From assembly GCA_020632885.1 (NCBI GenBank), contig JACKEQ010000028.1, forward strand, positions 11,732 to 75,731: a DNA stretch of 64,000 nt, written 5' to 3'. The notes under the pieces were generated by a model, which searched no databases, was not told the origin of the DNA, and saw only the letters and a program-made list of their open reading frames with translations. Made by a program: the position numbers and the translations under genes. Of the stretch, positions 1 through 9,864 are shown piece by piece; position 1 is the first letter of the stretch; each line of letters begins with the position of its first letter. This DNA comes from Alphaproteobacteria bacterium (GTDB lineage: Bacteria > Myxococcota_A > UBA796 > GCA-2862545).

Positions 1-1
1 T

Positions 2-598
2 CCAGGCGACCTGGCCCGCACGAGGAGCCAGACCTACCCCGACGTCGAGCGGGCGGCGCAGGATGTCGCGCGGTGGGTCCGCAACCTGACCGTGCGCGGC
101 TACAGGCTGGGGCACCACGAGCCCGGTCTGGTCGAGCGGATCCGCGAAGAGGGTGACCCCGCCTACCTCGTCTACGCGGACTGGCTCGCCGAGCGGGAGG
201 ATCCTCGGGCCGAGCTGATCACGGTGCAGACCGCGCTCGAGAGCCGTCCCGCCGATCCGGCTCTGAGGGCGCGCGAGGCGGAGCTCCTCGCGGAGCACAT
301 CCACGCGTTCGTACCGGCGGGCGATCTGGCGCCCTTCGAGTGGCACCGGGGCTTCCTGCGGGGCGTGCACCTGTCGGTCGTGGACTGGTGGGATCGGGAT
401 CCCGAGACGCACGAGCGGCACGCCGAGCAACGTCTTGCGCGCGTCGCCCGGCATCCGTCGGGGGCCTTCCTGGAGCGCGCGACCCTCGTGGTGATCCGGC
501 GCCGCCAGCCCGCCGTAGAGCGGGTGGCGAGCATCTCCCACGGGCCCGCGGGTCTGTCGTTCACCTGGTCCTCCCCTGGACGGACGGGAGGATCGTGA
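2..598 (+). CDS. WGR-tail plus TIGR02996-domain protein, 5' end outside window
   Basis: The frame is open to the left edge, so the gene starts upstream. The GTG at 92 is probably internal, because the residues before it (ending RNLTVRGYRLG) read like the end of a WGR domain. This is followed by a typical TIGR02996 block with the signature DPAYLVYADWLAE and a downstream PRAELI. WGR plus TIGR02996 proteins are common in Myxococcota and Planctomycetes and have no firmly assigned biochemical role; WGR is a nucleic-acid or protein-binding domain in PARP-like proteins. The C-terminus runs into a GTGA overlap with the next small gene. Domain identity is good, function unknown. Confidence 0.75.
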   Translation, partial: PGDLARTRSQTYPDVERAAQDVARWVRNLTVRGYRLGHHEPGLVERIREEGDPAYLVYADWLAEREDPRAELITVQTALESRPADPALRAREAELLAEHIHAFVPAGDLAPFEWHRGFLRGVHLSVVDWWDRDPETHERHAEQRLARVARHPSGAFLERATLVVIRRRQPAVERVASISHGPAGLSFTWSSPGRTGGS

Positions 599-819
599 AC
601 AGGATGGACGCCGCGGGGGGGCAGATGCCAGACGAAGAAGACGCCATCAAGACCCAGCTCATGACGCGGACGCGCTGGTTGCCGCCGGTCGAGAAGGTCC
701 AGGACCTCCCGATCGACGGGGTGACCGAGGGCACCCGCTGCTTCGTCGACGGCGACGGAGAGGTGGAGGAGGTGCGCGAGTTCCGCCAGGGGATCTGGGT
801 GATCGTCGACGCGCTCTGA
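595..819 (+). CDS. small hypothetical protein (74 aa)
   Basis: The GTG at 595 overlaps the stop of the preceding gene as GTGA and sits about 5 bases after a GGGAGG ribosome site. An internal ATG at 604 is the alternative start. The product is acidic, with no signal peptide or membrane segment. Its C-terminal half (from about residue 25) is compact and rich in Val and Trp, ending GIWVIVDAL. I do not recognise the family. Overlap suggests it is co-translated with the WGR/TIGR02996 protein. Confidence 0.6.
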   Translation: MNRMDAAGGQMPDEEDAIKTQLMTRTRWLPPVEKVQDLPIDGVTEGTRCFVDGDGEVEEVREFRQGIWVIVDAL

Positions 820-825
820 CGTTCG

Positions 826-1716
826 TCAGGGGAGGACGACGTGCCCCTGTCGGGCGAGCTCCGCGAGCGCGTCGGGGAGGTCGTCGGGGCGCTCCTCGTC
901 GAAGGCGGTGGCGAGCAGGGCCAGCGTGGCGTCCTGCGCGGCCTCCCGCGAGGCCAGCGGGGGCTCGCTGGCATCCTCGACGGGGTCCGAGTGGCCCGCG
1001 TCCGCGATCCCCAGGAACCAGCGGGGGTCGGCCAGCTCGGCGTAGAGCTCCTCGCTGTACGCGATCGGCAGCGTGCCATCCTGCTGGCCGTGCATGAGGA
1101 GCGTAGGGGGGCCGACGGGCGTGGGCCCGGGTCCGAATCCACCCGTCAGCAGCGTGGCGGGCGAGAGGTAGGCCTGAGCGCGGATGCGGGGCTCGCCCTC
1201 ACCGAACCGGGTGAGCCCGAGCAGGGTGGCGCCGCCGAGGGAGTGGCCGAGGGCTGCGACCTTCTCGGGGTCGAACCGCCGCCAGACCGGGGACTCGGGG
1301 TCTTCCTGGCTGGCGAGGAGCTGGTCGAGGACGAAGCGGAGGTCGGCGGGCTGCTCGGCGAGGTCGGCGACCCCGAGGAGCCCGAGCCCGGCGTCCCGAT
1401 TGGACGACGGGAAGGCGGGGGCTGCGACGACGACGCCGTTCAGCGCGAGGTGGGTCGCGAAGGCCTCGAACTTCTCGGGGTGTCCGTCCACGCCGTGGGC
1501 CATGAGGAGGAGGGGGCGTTCGGGGGCCTCCCGTCCGGTGGCGGGTCCGATCCAGAGGCGTGTGGGCAGGGCGCGGGCGGGGGCGCCGCCGAGCCCCCCG
1601 AGGCTCGGAGTCTCCCTGGATGCGTCGACGAGATCGACGATCTGGACGGACACGTCGCCCTGATCGGGCGGGAACCCGGGACCGCAGGCAGCGAGGAGTA
1701 CGAGGAGCGAGCGCAC
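826..1716 (-). CDS. lipoprotein alpha/beta hydrolase (PAF-acetylhydrolase/dienelactone hydrolase-like)
   Basis: The GTG at 1716 is chosen because it gives a short lipoprotein signal (MRSLLVLLAAC, lipobox LAAC). A longer frame reaches into the repeat array and is unlikely to be coding. The mature protein has an alpha/beta hydrolase fold with an oxyanion segment MAHGVDG, nucleophile elbow GHSLGG, acid region HGQQDGTLP and catalytic histidine in DAGHSDP. It resembles the predicted dienelactone hydrolase/PAF-AH II/chlorophyllase group of esterases. About 296 aa. It probably acts on esters at the cell envelope; the substrate is unknown. It is convergent with the small gene ending at 819. Confidence 0.75.
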   Translation of the reverse strand: MRSLLVLLAACGPGFPPDQGDVSVQIVDLVDASRETPSLGGLGGAPARALPTRLWIGPATGREAPERPLLLMAHGVDGHPEKFEAFATHLALNGVVVAAPAFPSSNRDAGLGLLGVADLAEQPADLRFVLDQLLASQEDPESPVWRRFDPEKVAALGHSLGGATLLGLTRFGEGEPRIRAQAYLSPATLLTGGFGPGPTPVGPPTLLMHGQQDGTLPIAYSEELYAELADPRWFLGIADAGHSDPVEDASEPPLASREAAQDATLALLATAFDEERPDDLPDALAELARQGHVVLP

Positions 1717-1735
1717 GCGCTCAGGTAACCCGATG

Positions 1736-2412
1736 GCTCTGACCCCACCGGGCACCCGCATGCGGAGGTCTGACCCCAACGGCCGTACGAGGTCTGAACC
1801 CTATGCAGGTCTCCCCCCAAGCAGGTCTGACCCCGCTGACCCCCAAGGCAGGTCTGACCCCAGACCAGGTCTGACCCCAACGACCATGGGAGGTCTGACC
1901 CCAGACCAGGTCTGACCCCAACGGCCATGGGAGGTCTGACCCCAGACCAGGTCTGACCCCGAAGCAGGTCTGACCCCGCTGAGCCCAAGGCAGGTCTGAC
2001 CCCCAGAGCAGGTCTGACCCCAGAGCAGGTCTGACCCCAACGGCCATGGGAGGTCTGACCCCAGACCAGGTCTGACCCCAACGACCATGGGAGGTCTGAC
2101 CCCAGACCAGGTCTGACCCCAAAGCGGCCAAGCAGGTCTGACCCCAGGAGGTTGGAGGAGCCCGGGAGGAGCCCGGGGTCTGACCCCCCGTGGGGCGCCC
2201 GGGGAGCCAGGGTCACCCCGTGGCCCCGGGGAGCCACGGGGCGAGCCAGGGGGTCTGACCCCACTTCACCAGCCCCAGCTCTGACCCGGCCCGGGTGCCA
2301 CTGACCCGGGGTCTGACCCCGACCCGACGTGCGGTCTGCCCATCCGAGGGGCTGCCCACCCGAGGTCTGACCCCGACCGGACGTCAGACCCCACCCGGAG
2401 GTCTGACCCCGC
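1736..2412 (+). repeat. array 1 of the GGTCTGACCCC motif
   Basis: This gene-free stretch is packed with copies of AGGTCTGACCCC at about 17-25 base spacing. Between about 1850 and 2120 the copies build a higher-order unit of about 41 bases: two motifs spaced by AGACC and then by AACGGCCATGGG or a one-base variant. The right part (2150-2412) is looser, with motif copies in Gly/Pro-coding-like filler. Apparent reading frames here (repeating GSDL or GVRP peptides) are by-products of the repeat and are not called as genes. All copies face the same way on the plus strand. Confidence 0.9.
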
Positions 2413-2473
2413 CCAGCTGCATGTGGCCGACCGACGGTACGAGCACGATGCGAGCACCGCCCTGTCGTGCTCC

Positions 2474-3388
2474 TCAGCGACGACCGCGGCCGCCGCTCGT
2501 CCGCCGCTGTGAGACCACCAGATCCCGGATCGCTGCCTCGGCATGGGCTTCGTGCTGCGTGAACAGCGTCTGGCAGGAGGAGCTCGTCGCGTCGATGAGA
2601 CCGCAGGCGCGGATGCTCTCGTAGACGAGCGGGACGTCCGTGCTGCCGTGACCCACGATCTGCGGCAGCGCGACCGAAGCGCGCGCGCCCTGCTTCCCCA
2701 GCGCGACCACCAGCCAGTAGCGGGCGTACGTGTCGCCCTCGACCCCGAGTCGCTGCTTGATCCCACGCACCGTGGCGTCCGTCAGGGTCGCACGCGTCGC
2801 GAGGGCGCGCGCACCCTCACGCCGGTCGTGAGGGTCTGGCTTGGCGACCTCGCCCAACAGCTCGGGCTCCCCCATCGTCCCGAGGGTGGGCCCGCCAGGA
2901 GGGGTCGGAGGGGGTGAGGAGGGGACCTCCGGGGCACCGGCCTGCTCCACGCACTCGCGATGCCGCTGCAGAGCGCGCTGGGCCCGCGCCCACGACGCAT
3001 TGGAGTTCTGTTGCGCGATCTCGCCCATCCGCTCGAGGACTCCAGCACCCTGGACGTTCCCCAGGCCGTTCAGCAGGTTGTTCGCCGTGGTGAAGATCGA
3101 CAGGACCCGCTGCGCAATCGGCGGGAGCGCGTCGGTGGCCGAGGGGAGGGAGACGGGGTTCACGGCGTCGATGACGGCGTCGAGCTGTGCCTGGGCGGCG
3201 TCGAGGGCAGCGCTGTACGCGTCACCGGCACCCGTCAGGTACCGTTCGGCGCGTCGGCCGTCGTCGATCGACTCCTGAGCTTCCTTCTTGTACTCCTCCC
3301 ACAGGCAGTCCAGCTCGCAACGGTCGTAGCACGTGGCACTGGCGGTGTAGGGTGCGAGAAGCACGGCGAAGAGAGCGATGTTTCGCAT
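2474..3388 (-). CDS. secreted protein with C-terminal HEAT-like region
   Basis: The ATG at 3388 follows a GGAGGT ribosome site and gives a clear Sec signal (MRNIALFAVLLAPYTASA, then TCYDRC). The first half of the mature protein is helical and Ala-rich with several Cys. A Pro-rich linker near residues 160-175 leads to a C-terminal region of short helical repeats (from about 185: DPHDRREGARALATRA and on) resembling PBS-lyase/HEAT repeats. These normally act as protein-binding scaffolds. About 304 aa, periplasmic or exported. Flanked on both sides by motif arrays. Function not recognised. Confidence 0.7.
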   Translation of the reverse strand: MRNIALFAVLLAPYTASATCYDRCELDCLWEEYKKEAQESIDDGRRAERYLTGAGDAYSAALDAAQAQLDAVIDAVNPVSLPSATDALPPIAQRVLSIFTTANNLLNGLGNVQGAGVLERMGEIAQQNSNASWARAQRALQRHRECVEQAGAPEVPSSPPPTPPGGPTLGTMGEPELLGEVAKPDPHDRREGARALATRATLTDATVRGIKQRLGVEGDTYARYWLVVALGKQGARASVALPQIVGHGSTDVPLVYESIRACGLIDATSSSCQTLFTQHEAHAEAAIRDLVVSQRRTSGGRGRR

Positions 3389-3528
3389 GATGACCTCCGC
3401 GCGAACACCACCACGAACTCCGCCCGGATGCAACGTGAATTCAGGACGAAGCGGGCCGCGAACGTCGATGTGGTGCGCTTTTGCCGGGCATGGGCGGGCA
3501 GAGCTGCCGACCTGCGGTCCCCCTCACA

Positions 3529-3910
3529 GGTCTGACCCCAGCGGAGACTGCTGGCTGTCTGGCCGACCGGTGTCTGGCCGACCGGGTCTGACCCCGGACC
3601 GTCATCTCCGAAGCGCCTGCCCGGGCATCTGACCCCACCCACGGCTGCCGGGGTCTGACCCCACCCCGGTGACCCTCACCAGGGTCTGACCCCACGCGGG
3701 GGTCCGACCCCCGGTGACCCTCACCAGGGTCTGACCCCACGCGGGGGTCTGACCCCACCCCGGTGACCCAACCGGGGTCTGACCCCACGCGGAGGCCTGC
3801 CATGCCCAGGTCTAAGCCCGCGGGTCCGACCCCACCCAACGTCTCCCGGAGGTCTGACCCCGAAGACCCGTAGAACCGCCCACCGACCTCCGTGAGGTCT
3901 GACCCCACCC
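3529..3910 (+). repeat. array 2 of the GGTCTGACCCC motif
   Basis: The region between the divergent HEAT-like gene and the alpha-2-macroglobulin gene is about 670 bases. Bases 3529-3910 carry many copies of GGTCTGACCCC. A tandem sub-repeat of about 45 bases (GGTGACCCTCACCAGGGTC core) occurs around 3667-3760. The remaining bases up to 4064 hold no gene I can support; they should contain the promoter of the 4065 gene. Confidence 0.85.
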
Positions 3911-4064
3911 GGCGCTCCTGGGGTCATCGACCCGGACGCCTCCACCAATCGTGGCATCCATCCACGGATCGTCGACCGCCCCACGAGAGATCCCCGCCTT
4001 TCACCGGCCCCCGCCTTGCACCACCCGACCGTCCGTGGGATGGGTGTGTACCCTGGGAGGCCCG

Positions 4065-7000
4065 ATGCGTTCAGTCATTCCCGTCGGCGCGACGCTGGCG
4101 CTCTTCGTGCTCGGTTGCGGCAACCTCGGTGGCGAGCCCACCACGCCGTCCGACCCCGCCGACCCCGACACGCCCACCACCCCCGAAGACCCCGCGGCTC
4201 CCGTCCCCACCACGCTGGCCGAGGTGTCCCCGGAGTACGGCACCATCGGGCCCGCCGACGCAGCGCCCTCCAAGCTCACCGTCCGGTTCGCCCGCGACGT
4301 CATCGAGCCCGGATCCGTCGGCCCGCTCGGCGGCGAGAGCGCCATCGCCATCGAGCCCGCCCTCGCCGGTACATGGACCTGGAGCTCCCAGAGCCGCCTG
4401 ACCTTCGAGCCCGCCGAGGGCTTCGCACCCGACACCACGTACACCGTGCGCCTCGAGAAGCTCCAGTCACGCTGGGGTCCCCTCGCAGGGCAGCCCGTCC
4501 TCCACACCCTCCAGGTCCCGCCGTTCGAGCTCTCGCGCGTCAGCCGCGCCGTGCTCAACAAGGCCTACGTCGACATCGACGTCGTGTTCACCGGCCCCGT
4601 CGCGGCCGGCGCCGACAACGCACTGTCTCTCCGCGCCGGAGGCGTGTCCCTCCGCAAGTCCGTCGTCGACAGCGGGAAGCCCGACCGCGTGCGCCTCCGG
4701 GTCGACCGCGCCGCGCTGCCCCAGGGCGAGCTCGACATCGAGGTCCGCCTGGCCAACGGCGCCAAGAGCAGGATCGACGCCTCCAAGGCCGCTCCGGCGA
4801 CCACCCGCGAGCTCACGATCGACACCACGGTCCGCCCCATGGAGGTCCGCGCCGTCCGCATGAAGGAGGGTGACGACGGCTTCTACGTCGAGGTGATCTG
4901 CCACGACGCGGCGGCCGGCGACGAAGAGTACTGGTGGGACCGCTCGGACTACGAGTCCTACTACGTCTCCGAGCGCTGCATGCTCGCTCGCGACGCCCTC
5001 GCCTCCCTGCGCTTCGAGCCCGAGGTCGAGAACGTCTACGTCGCGGAAGGCCAGCGTGGGTTCCGCGTCTTCGGCGACTTCGCCCGCGGCGACTACACGA
5101 TGACCCTCGGCGAGGGCGCGTTCACCGAAGACGGCGGCATCCTCCAGAAGGCCCACACCACCAGCCTCACCGTAGAGGGCCGCACGCCCCGCGTCGAGCT
5201 CGTCGGACGCCAGGGTCGCTACCTCCCCCGCGGCGCCTGGGGCAACCTGCCCGTCCGCCACCTCAACACCGACACCGTGAAGGTCTCCATCCGCCACGTG
5301 CCGGCACAGAACCTCGTCTACTGGCTGGCGGACGACGACGAGGACACCGGCGAGCGCACCAGCGACCTGGTCGCAGTGCACGAGGTGAAGGTCAAGAACC
5401 CCACCGACCGTCTCGAGTCCACCTGGATCGACGTCGCCGGCCTCGTGAAGGGCGAGAAGGACGGCCTGTTCGAGATCCGCGTCGACCCCGTCGTCCCGGA
5501 GCCCGAGCCCGTCGAGGAGCTCGAGCTCGACACGGGGATGTCCTGGCGCCGCCGCCAGCGCCAGCAGGAGAAGAAGGGCAAGGGCGACGTCAGCCGCATC
5601 GTGCTCACCGACCTCCATCTCGTGGCCAAGGAGAGCGGGCGGGCGCCGGACGCCCCGTGGGCCAGCAAGATCACGGCCTTCGCGCTCGACGCCGACTCCG
5701 GACAGGGCGTCGCGGGCGTGGTCGTCGACGCCGTGCGCCCCAGCGGGTTCGTGATGGCCACCTGCCGCACGGGTCTCGACGGAGCGTGCGACCTCGACCT
5801 GCCCGACACCTCCGCAGCCGTCGACCGCACCCCACCCGTGGCGCTCGTCGCCCGCAAGAACGACGACCTCACCTACCTGAAGTTCGCCGACCTCCAGACC
5901 CCGGTGTCCGAGGACGACGTCGCGGGAATCCCCTGGACCACCAAGAGCCCCTACACCGCGAGCGTCTACGCGGACCGCGGTGTCTACCGTCCCGGCGACA
6001 CCGTGCACTTCGGCATGCTCGTGCGCGACGCGTCCCACGCCGCCGCCGAGGCCGGGCTCCCCGCCATGCTCACCATCCAGGACCCCCGCCGGAAGGTCAC
6101 CAAGACCGCGGCCCTGTCCCTCGACGCCAACGGACTCGCCACCTTCGACCTCCCCCTCGCTGCCTTCGCCCCCACCGGCTCCTGGCGTGCGACCCTCGAG
6201 ATCGGCGGTGAGGAGGTGGAGACCCACCCCTTCGCCGTCGAGGAGTTCGTCCCCGAGCGCATGAAGGTGGAGGCCAGCCTGGTGGGTGAAGGGCTCCTGG
6301 CCACCGAGGCCGGAAAGGTCGACGTGAACGCGCGCTACCTGTTCGGAGGCAGCGCCGAGGGCAGCCCGGTCGAGGTGACCTGCAGCATCCAGCCGCGGCC
6401 GTTCGTCCCCAAGAACAACAAGAGCTTCCACTACGGGCCCGTCTGGGTCGGGAGCGACACCGCACCCGTCGAGACGCGGGTCTCCCAGGCCGAGAGCAAG
6501 CTCGACGCCGACGGTGAGGCGACGGTGGCCTGCGGGGGCTCCGAGGACGGCTTCCCTGCGAGCGGACGCCTCGTCGCGGACGTCGCGGTGTTCGAGGGCG
6601 GCAGCGGCCGGGCCTCCCGCGCCAGCGCGTCGGTCCCCGTGCACCCCGACACCTTCTACATCGGTCTCGACACCGGCGTGAAGAAGGCCGGGAAGGGCGA
6701 CCGCATCGACGTCTCCGGCATCCTGGTCGACTGGGACGGCAACCCCGCCAAGGCCGCCGACGAGGTGGAGCTCGTGTTCTACCGCCTGGAGGAGGAGTAC
6801 GGCTGGTGGTGGTGGGACGACCGCGGGGAGTCGTCGTACGACCTCTACCTCCGTCGGTCCGAGGAGAAGCGCACCCGCGTGAAGGTCGGCGCCGACGGGA
6901 AGATCGCGGCGTCGTTCGTCCCCATGGCCGACGGGGCGGGCTACCTCGTGCGCGCGGTCGCCGGGAACACCCGCACCGACCTCCGCATCGAGGGCGGTCG

Positions 7001-9767
7001 TCGCCGCTACGCGTGGTCCTCCGGCAACCGGGTCGACCGCACCCCGCGGCCCGGGAAGCCCACGTCCCTCGACGTGAAGGTCGCCGACACCATCCAGGTC
7101 GGCGCCCAGGCCACCGCCCGCGTCGTGGCGCCGTACGACGGTCGCATGCTGTTCACCGTCGAGACCGATCGCCTGATCGCGTACGAGTGGGTGGATGTGA
7201 AGGCGGGCGACGTGAGCTGGACGTACACCGTCCCCGGCTTCGTCCCGAACGTCTACGTCTCCGCCTTCCTCGTGAAGGACCCCCACCTGGACAGCCCCGA
7301 GGGCTACACGCCGGAGCGCGCGTTCGGCGTGAGCTCCGTGCGGGTCGACCCCGCCGAGCGCACCCTCGCCATGAAGCTCGGCGTGCCGGACGAGGTGCGG
7401 TCCAACAGCCCGCTGAAGGTCGACGTCGACCTCGGGAAGGCCGGCGCCAGCGCGTCCATCACGGTCGCCGCGGTCGACGAGGGCATCCTGCAGCTCACGA
7501 AGTTCCAGAGCCCCGACCCCCTGAAGGACGTCTTCGCGCAGCGTGAGCTCGGGATCCGCACGTACGAGACGGTCGGCTGGTCGATGCTGGTGCCTGCGGG
7601 CCCGTCCAGCACGCACGGCGGAGACGGCTCGGGTGCGGGCGGCCGGGTGCAGCCCGTGAAGCCCGTGGCCCTGTGGTCCGGCGTCATCACCGCCGACGCG
7701 AGCGGGAAGGCCAGCGTCGTGCTCGATGTCCCGCAGTACCGCGGCAAGCTGCGCGTCATGGCCGTCGCGAGCTCCAAAGAGCGCATGGGGAGCGCGGACG
7801 CCTCGGTGTTCGTGCGCGACCCCCTCGTCCTCCAGACCACCCTGCCCCGCTTCCTCGTCCAGGGCGACCAGTTCCAGGTGCCCGTGTTCGTCACCAACAT
7901 GTCCGGCAAGGACCGGGACATCGAGGTGAGCCTGAAGGTCTCCGACCTCCCGTGGCCCGGCATGCCGGCGGATCCGAGCCGTCCTGCGCCGGTGTCCTTC
8001 CTCGGCGCCGACCGCACCACGGTCCGCGTGAAGAACGGCGAGAGCCGCACGGTCGCCTTCCAGGCCCGCTCCATCGCGCTGGTGGGTGCGGCGAAGTTCG
8101 AGGTGCGCGTCGCCGCCGACACCCTCGAGTCGTGGGAGACCCTCGAGGTGCCCTTCGCGCCCGCAGCCCCCAAGGAGCGCACGATCCAGCAGATCACGCT
8201 CACGAACGGCAAGCTCGACCTCGACGCCCAGCTCACCGGGTGGCTCCCCACCACCGAGCAGAGCACGTTCTGGGTCACGCCCAACCCGTACGCCCAGGCC
8301 ATGGGTCACCTCAAGCACCTCGTGCGCTACCCATACGGCTGCATCGAGCAGACCACGAGCAGCACGCGTCCCCTGCTCTTCGTGCGCGACCTCGTGCCCA
8401 ACGTCCTGCCCGAGCTCGTCGACGAGGAGATCGACAAGATGGTGAAGCACGGCGTCGACCGCGTGCTCTCCATGCAGACGCCCAGCGGCGGCTTCGGCTA
8501 CTGGCCCGGGTCCCGCGAGCCGAGCACGTGGGGCACCATCTACGCCACCCACATGCTGCTCGACGCCAGGGCGCAGAAGCACGAGGTCCCGCAGGACCGC
8601 ATCGACGACGCCATCGGCTACCTCGAGCTCGTGGTCAAGCAGTCGTCCACCAACGACCGCGCCTTCTCCCGCTACCGGAACGACGAGGCGTACGCCCACT
8701 ACGTGCTCGCGATGGCCGGCAAGCCCCAGAAGGCCCGCGCCACCGAGCTGCTCGCCAAGCTGGGTGCCATGCCCACGGGCCAGGACGCCGAGTCCGCCTA
8801 CCTCCTGAAGGCAGCGCTCTACAAGGCGGGCGACCGCACCCACGAGTCCTCCCTGCGCAAGCCCGACGCGAGCACGCTCACGGGCGAGCGCAAGAACAGC
8901 TGGAGCTTCTACAGCGACCTCCGCCGCCGGGGCATGACGCTGTCGGTCTACCACGACCTCTTCGGGGCCGGGGATCCCGGAGCCGAGGACCTCGCCAAGC
9001 TCGTCGCCGCCGGCCTCGCGACCCAGAGCAGCCGCTGGTACACCACCCAGGAGCTCGTCTGGGGCGTCACCGGGCTCGGGAAGCGCGTGGCCGCCGGGTC
9101 CCACGACTTCAAGAACATCGAGCTCCTCGATGGCGGCAAGCCGCTCGACCGTGACGGCAACCGCAAGGGCAAGGACGCCGAGCCGCGCTGGGCGGTGCCG
9201 CGGGCGAGCGAGCGTGACCTCGAGCTGAAGGTCGGCGACGCCGGCTCCGGCAAGCTCTACCTCATCGTGAACAGCGAGGGCGTGAAGACGAACGCGGTGC
9301 TCAACACGGGCGGCAGCGGGCTCGCCCTCACGCGCACCTACCACGACGCCGAGGGCAACCCTGTCGACCTCGCGAGCATCGATCTGGGCGACGTGGTCTA
9401 CACGAAGGTGGACGTGAAGAACACCGGGCGCGAGGAGGTCCAGAACATCGCGCTGGTCGACCGCTTCGTGAGCGGCTGGGAGATCGAGAACCCCCGGCTG
9501 GGACGCTCCGGCGCCATCGACTGGGTCGACACCGACACCCTCTGGGAGGCCGACTACATGAACCTCCGCGACGACCGCGTCGAGCTCTTCGGGACCCTCG
9601 GAGCGGGCGACACGAAGTCCGTCGTGTACGCCGTGCGCGCCGTCACCGCCGGGGAGTTCACGAGCCCGCCCGTCGAGGCCGAGGCCATGTACGACCCCAC
9701 GATCTGGGCGCGTCAGCCGGGACCGAAGGTGATCGTGAAGGGGCCGTGGGAGGACGTGCTGCTCTAG
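4065..9767 (+). CDS. bacterial alpha-2-macroglobulin lipoprotein
   Basis: The ATG at 4065 sits behind GGGAGG and gives a lipoprotein signal ending LFVLGC, followed by a Pro/Thr/Asp linker. The product is about 1900 aa, the usual size. It has successive beta-sandwich (MG) domains, a Gly/Ser-rich exposed segment near residues 1185-1205 that may be the bait region, and the thioester motif GCIEQ with its Cys near residue 1426. The helical thioester domain and receptor-binding-like C-terminus follow. Bacterial alpha-2-macroglobulins trap attacking proteases in the periplasm and are typically encoded beside PBP1C, as here. A very long antisense frame over this gene is a codon-bias shadow. Confidence 0.95.
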   Translation: MRSVIPVGATLALFVLGCGNLGGEPTTPSDPADPDTPTTPEDPAAPVPTTLAEVSPEYGTIGPADAAPSKLTVRFARDVIEPGSVGPLGGESAIAIEPALAGTWTWSSQSRLTFEPAEGFAPDTTYTVRLEKLQSRWGPLAGQPVLHTLQVPPFELSRVSRAVLNKAYVDIDVVFTGPVAAGADNALSLRAGGVSLRKSVVDSGKPDRVRLRVDRAALPQGELDIEVRLANGAKSRIDASKAAPATTRELTIDTTVRPMEVRAVRMKEGDDGFYVEVICHDAAAGDEEYWWDRSDYESYYVSERCMLARDALASLRFEPEVENVYVAEGQRGFRVFGDFARGDYTMTLGEGAFTEDGGILQKAHTTSLTVEGRTPRVELVGRQGRYLPRGAWGNLPVRHLNTDTVKVSIRHVPAQNLVYWLADDDEDTGERTSDLVAVHEVKVKNPTDRLESTWIDVAGLVKGEKDGLFEIRVDPVVPEPEPVEELELDTGMSWRRRQRQQEKKGKGDVSRIVLTDLHLVAKESGRAPDAPWASKITAFALDADSGQGVAGVVVDAVRPSGFVMATCRTGLDGACDLDLPDTSAAVDRTPPVALVARKNDDLTYLKFADLQTPVSEDDVAGIPWTTKSPYTASVYADRGVYRPGDTVHFGMLVRDASHAAAEAGLPAMLTIQDPRRKVTKTAALSLDANGLATFDLPLAAFAPTGSWRATLEIGGEEVETHPFAVEEFVPERMKVEASLVGEGLLATEAGKVDVNARYLFGGSAEGSPVEVTCSIQPRPFVPKNNKSFHYGPVWVGSDTAPVETRVSQAESKLDADGEATVACGGSEDGFPASGRLVADVAVFEGGSGRASRASASVPVHPDTFYIGLDTGVKKAGKGDRIDVSGILVDWDGNPAKAADEVELVFYRLEEEYGWWWWDDRGESSYDLYLRRSEEKRTRVKVGADGKIAASFVPMADGAGYLVRAVAGNTRTDLRIEGGRRRYAWSSGNRVDRTPRPGKPTSLDVKVADTIQVGAQATARVVAPYDGRMLFTVETDRLIAYEWVDVKAGDVSWTYTVPGFVPNVYVSAFLVKDPHLDSPEGYTPERAFGVSSVRVDPAERTLAMKLGVPDEVRSNSPLKVDVDLGKAGASASITVAAVDEGILQLTKFQSPDPLKDVFAQRELGIRTYETVGWSMLVPAGPSSTHGGDGSGAGGRVQPVKPVALWSGVITADASGKASVVLDVPQYRGKLRVMAVASSKERMGSADASVFVRDPLVLQTTLPRFLVQGDQFQVPVFVTNMSGKDRDIEVSLKVSDLPWPGMPADPSRPAPVSFLGADRTTVRVKNGESRTVAFQARSIALVGAAKFEVRVAADTLESWETLEVPFAPAAPKERTIQQITLTNGKLDLDAQLTGWLPTTEQSTFWVTPNPYAQAMGHLKHLVRYPYGCIEQTTSSTRPLLFVRDLVPNVLPELVDEEIDKMVKHGVDRVLSMQTPSGGFGYWPGSREPSTWGTIYATHMLLDARAQKHEVPQDRIDDAIGYLELVVKQSSTNDRAFSRYRNDEAYAHYVLAMAGKPQKARATELLAKLGAMPTGQDAESAYLLKAALYKAGDRTHESSLRKPDASTLTGERKNSWSFYSDLRRRGMTLSVYHDLFGAGDPGAEDLAKLVAAGLATQSSRWYTTQELVWGVTGLGKRVAAGSHDFKNIELLDGGKPLDRDGNRKGKDAEPRWAVPRASERDLELKVGDAGSGKLYLIVNSEGVKTNAVLNTGGSGLALTRTYHDAEGNPVDLASIDLGDVVYTKVDVKNTGREEVQNIALVDRFVSGWEIENPRLGRSGAIDWVDTDTLWEADYMNLRDDRVELFGTLGAGDTKSVVYAVRAVTAGEFTSPPVEAEAMYDPTIWARQPGPKVIVKGPWEDVLL

Positions 9768-9814
9768 CAGAGGGAAGAGGCCCGCGCGCGAAGCGCGGGT
9801 CGAAGCCCTCTGCT
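9766..9814 (+). terminator. nested inverted repeat between the macroglobulin and pbpC genes
   Basis: The outer arms AGCAGAGGG (9766-9774) and CCCTCTGCT (9806-9814) are perfectly complementary and begin inside the stop codon. Inside them CCCGCGC (9781-9787) and GCGCGGG (9793-9799) form a 7-bp hairpin. No T-run follows. It could be an intrinsic attenuator or an mRNA-stability hairpin that sets different expression of the two genes. Confidence 0.55.
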
Positions 9815-9864
9815 CCCGTGCCCGTGCCCGTGCCCGAAGGACGTCGAGACCCGCGAGGACGCCG

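Noticed and set aside
340..819. Longer 159-codon version of the 595-819 gene
   Set aside because: The upstream part overlaps the WGR/TIGR02996 gene in another frame with Arg/Pro-rich shadow composition; GTG at 595 has the ribosome site.
1440..2264. Open frames through array 1 with repeated GSDLVWGQTS-type peptides
   Set aside because: Translation of a DNA repeat in frames that happen to stay open; no ribosome site, no third-position bias, similar frames in all five arrays.
1736..2412. CRISPR array
   Set aside because: Repeat units are only 11-13 bases, spacers are short and themselves repeated, and there are no cas genes.
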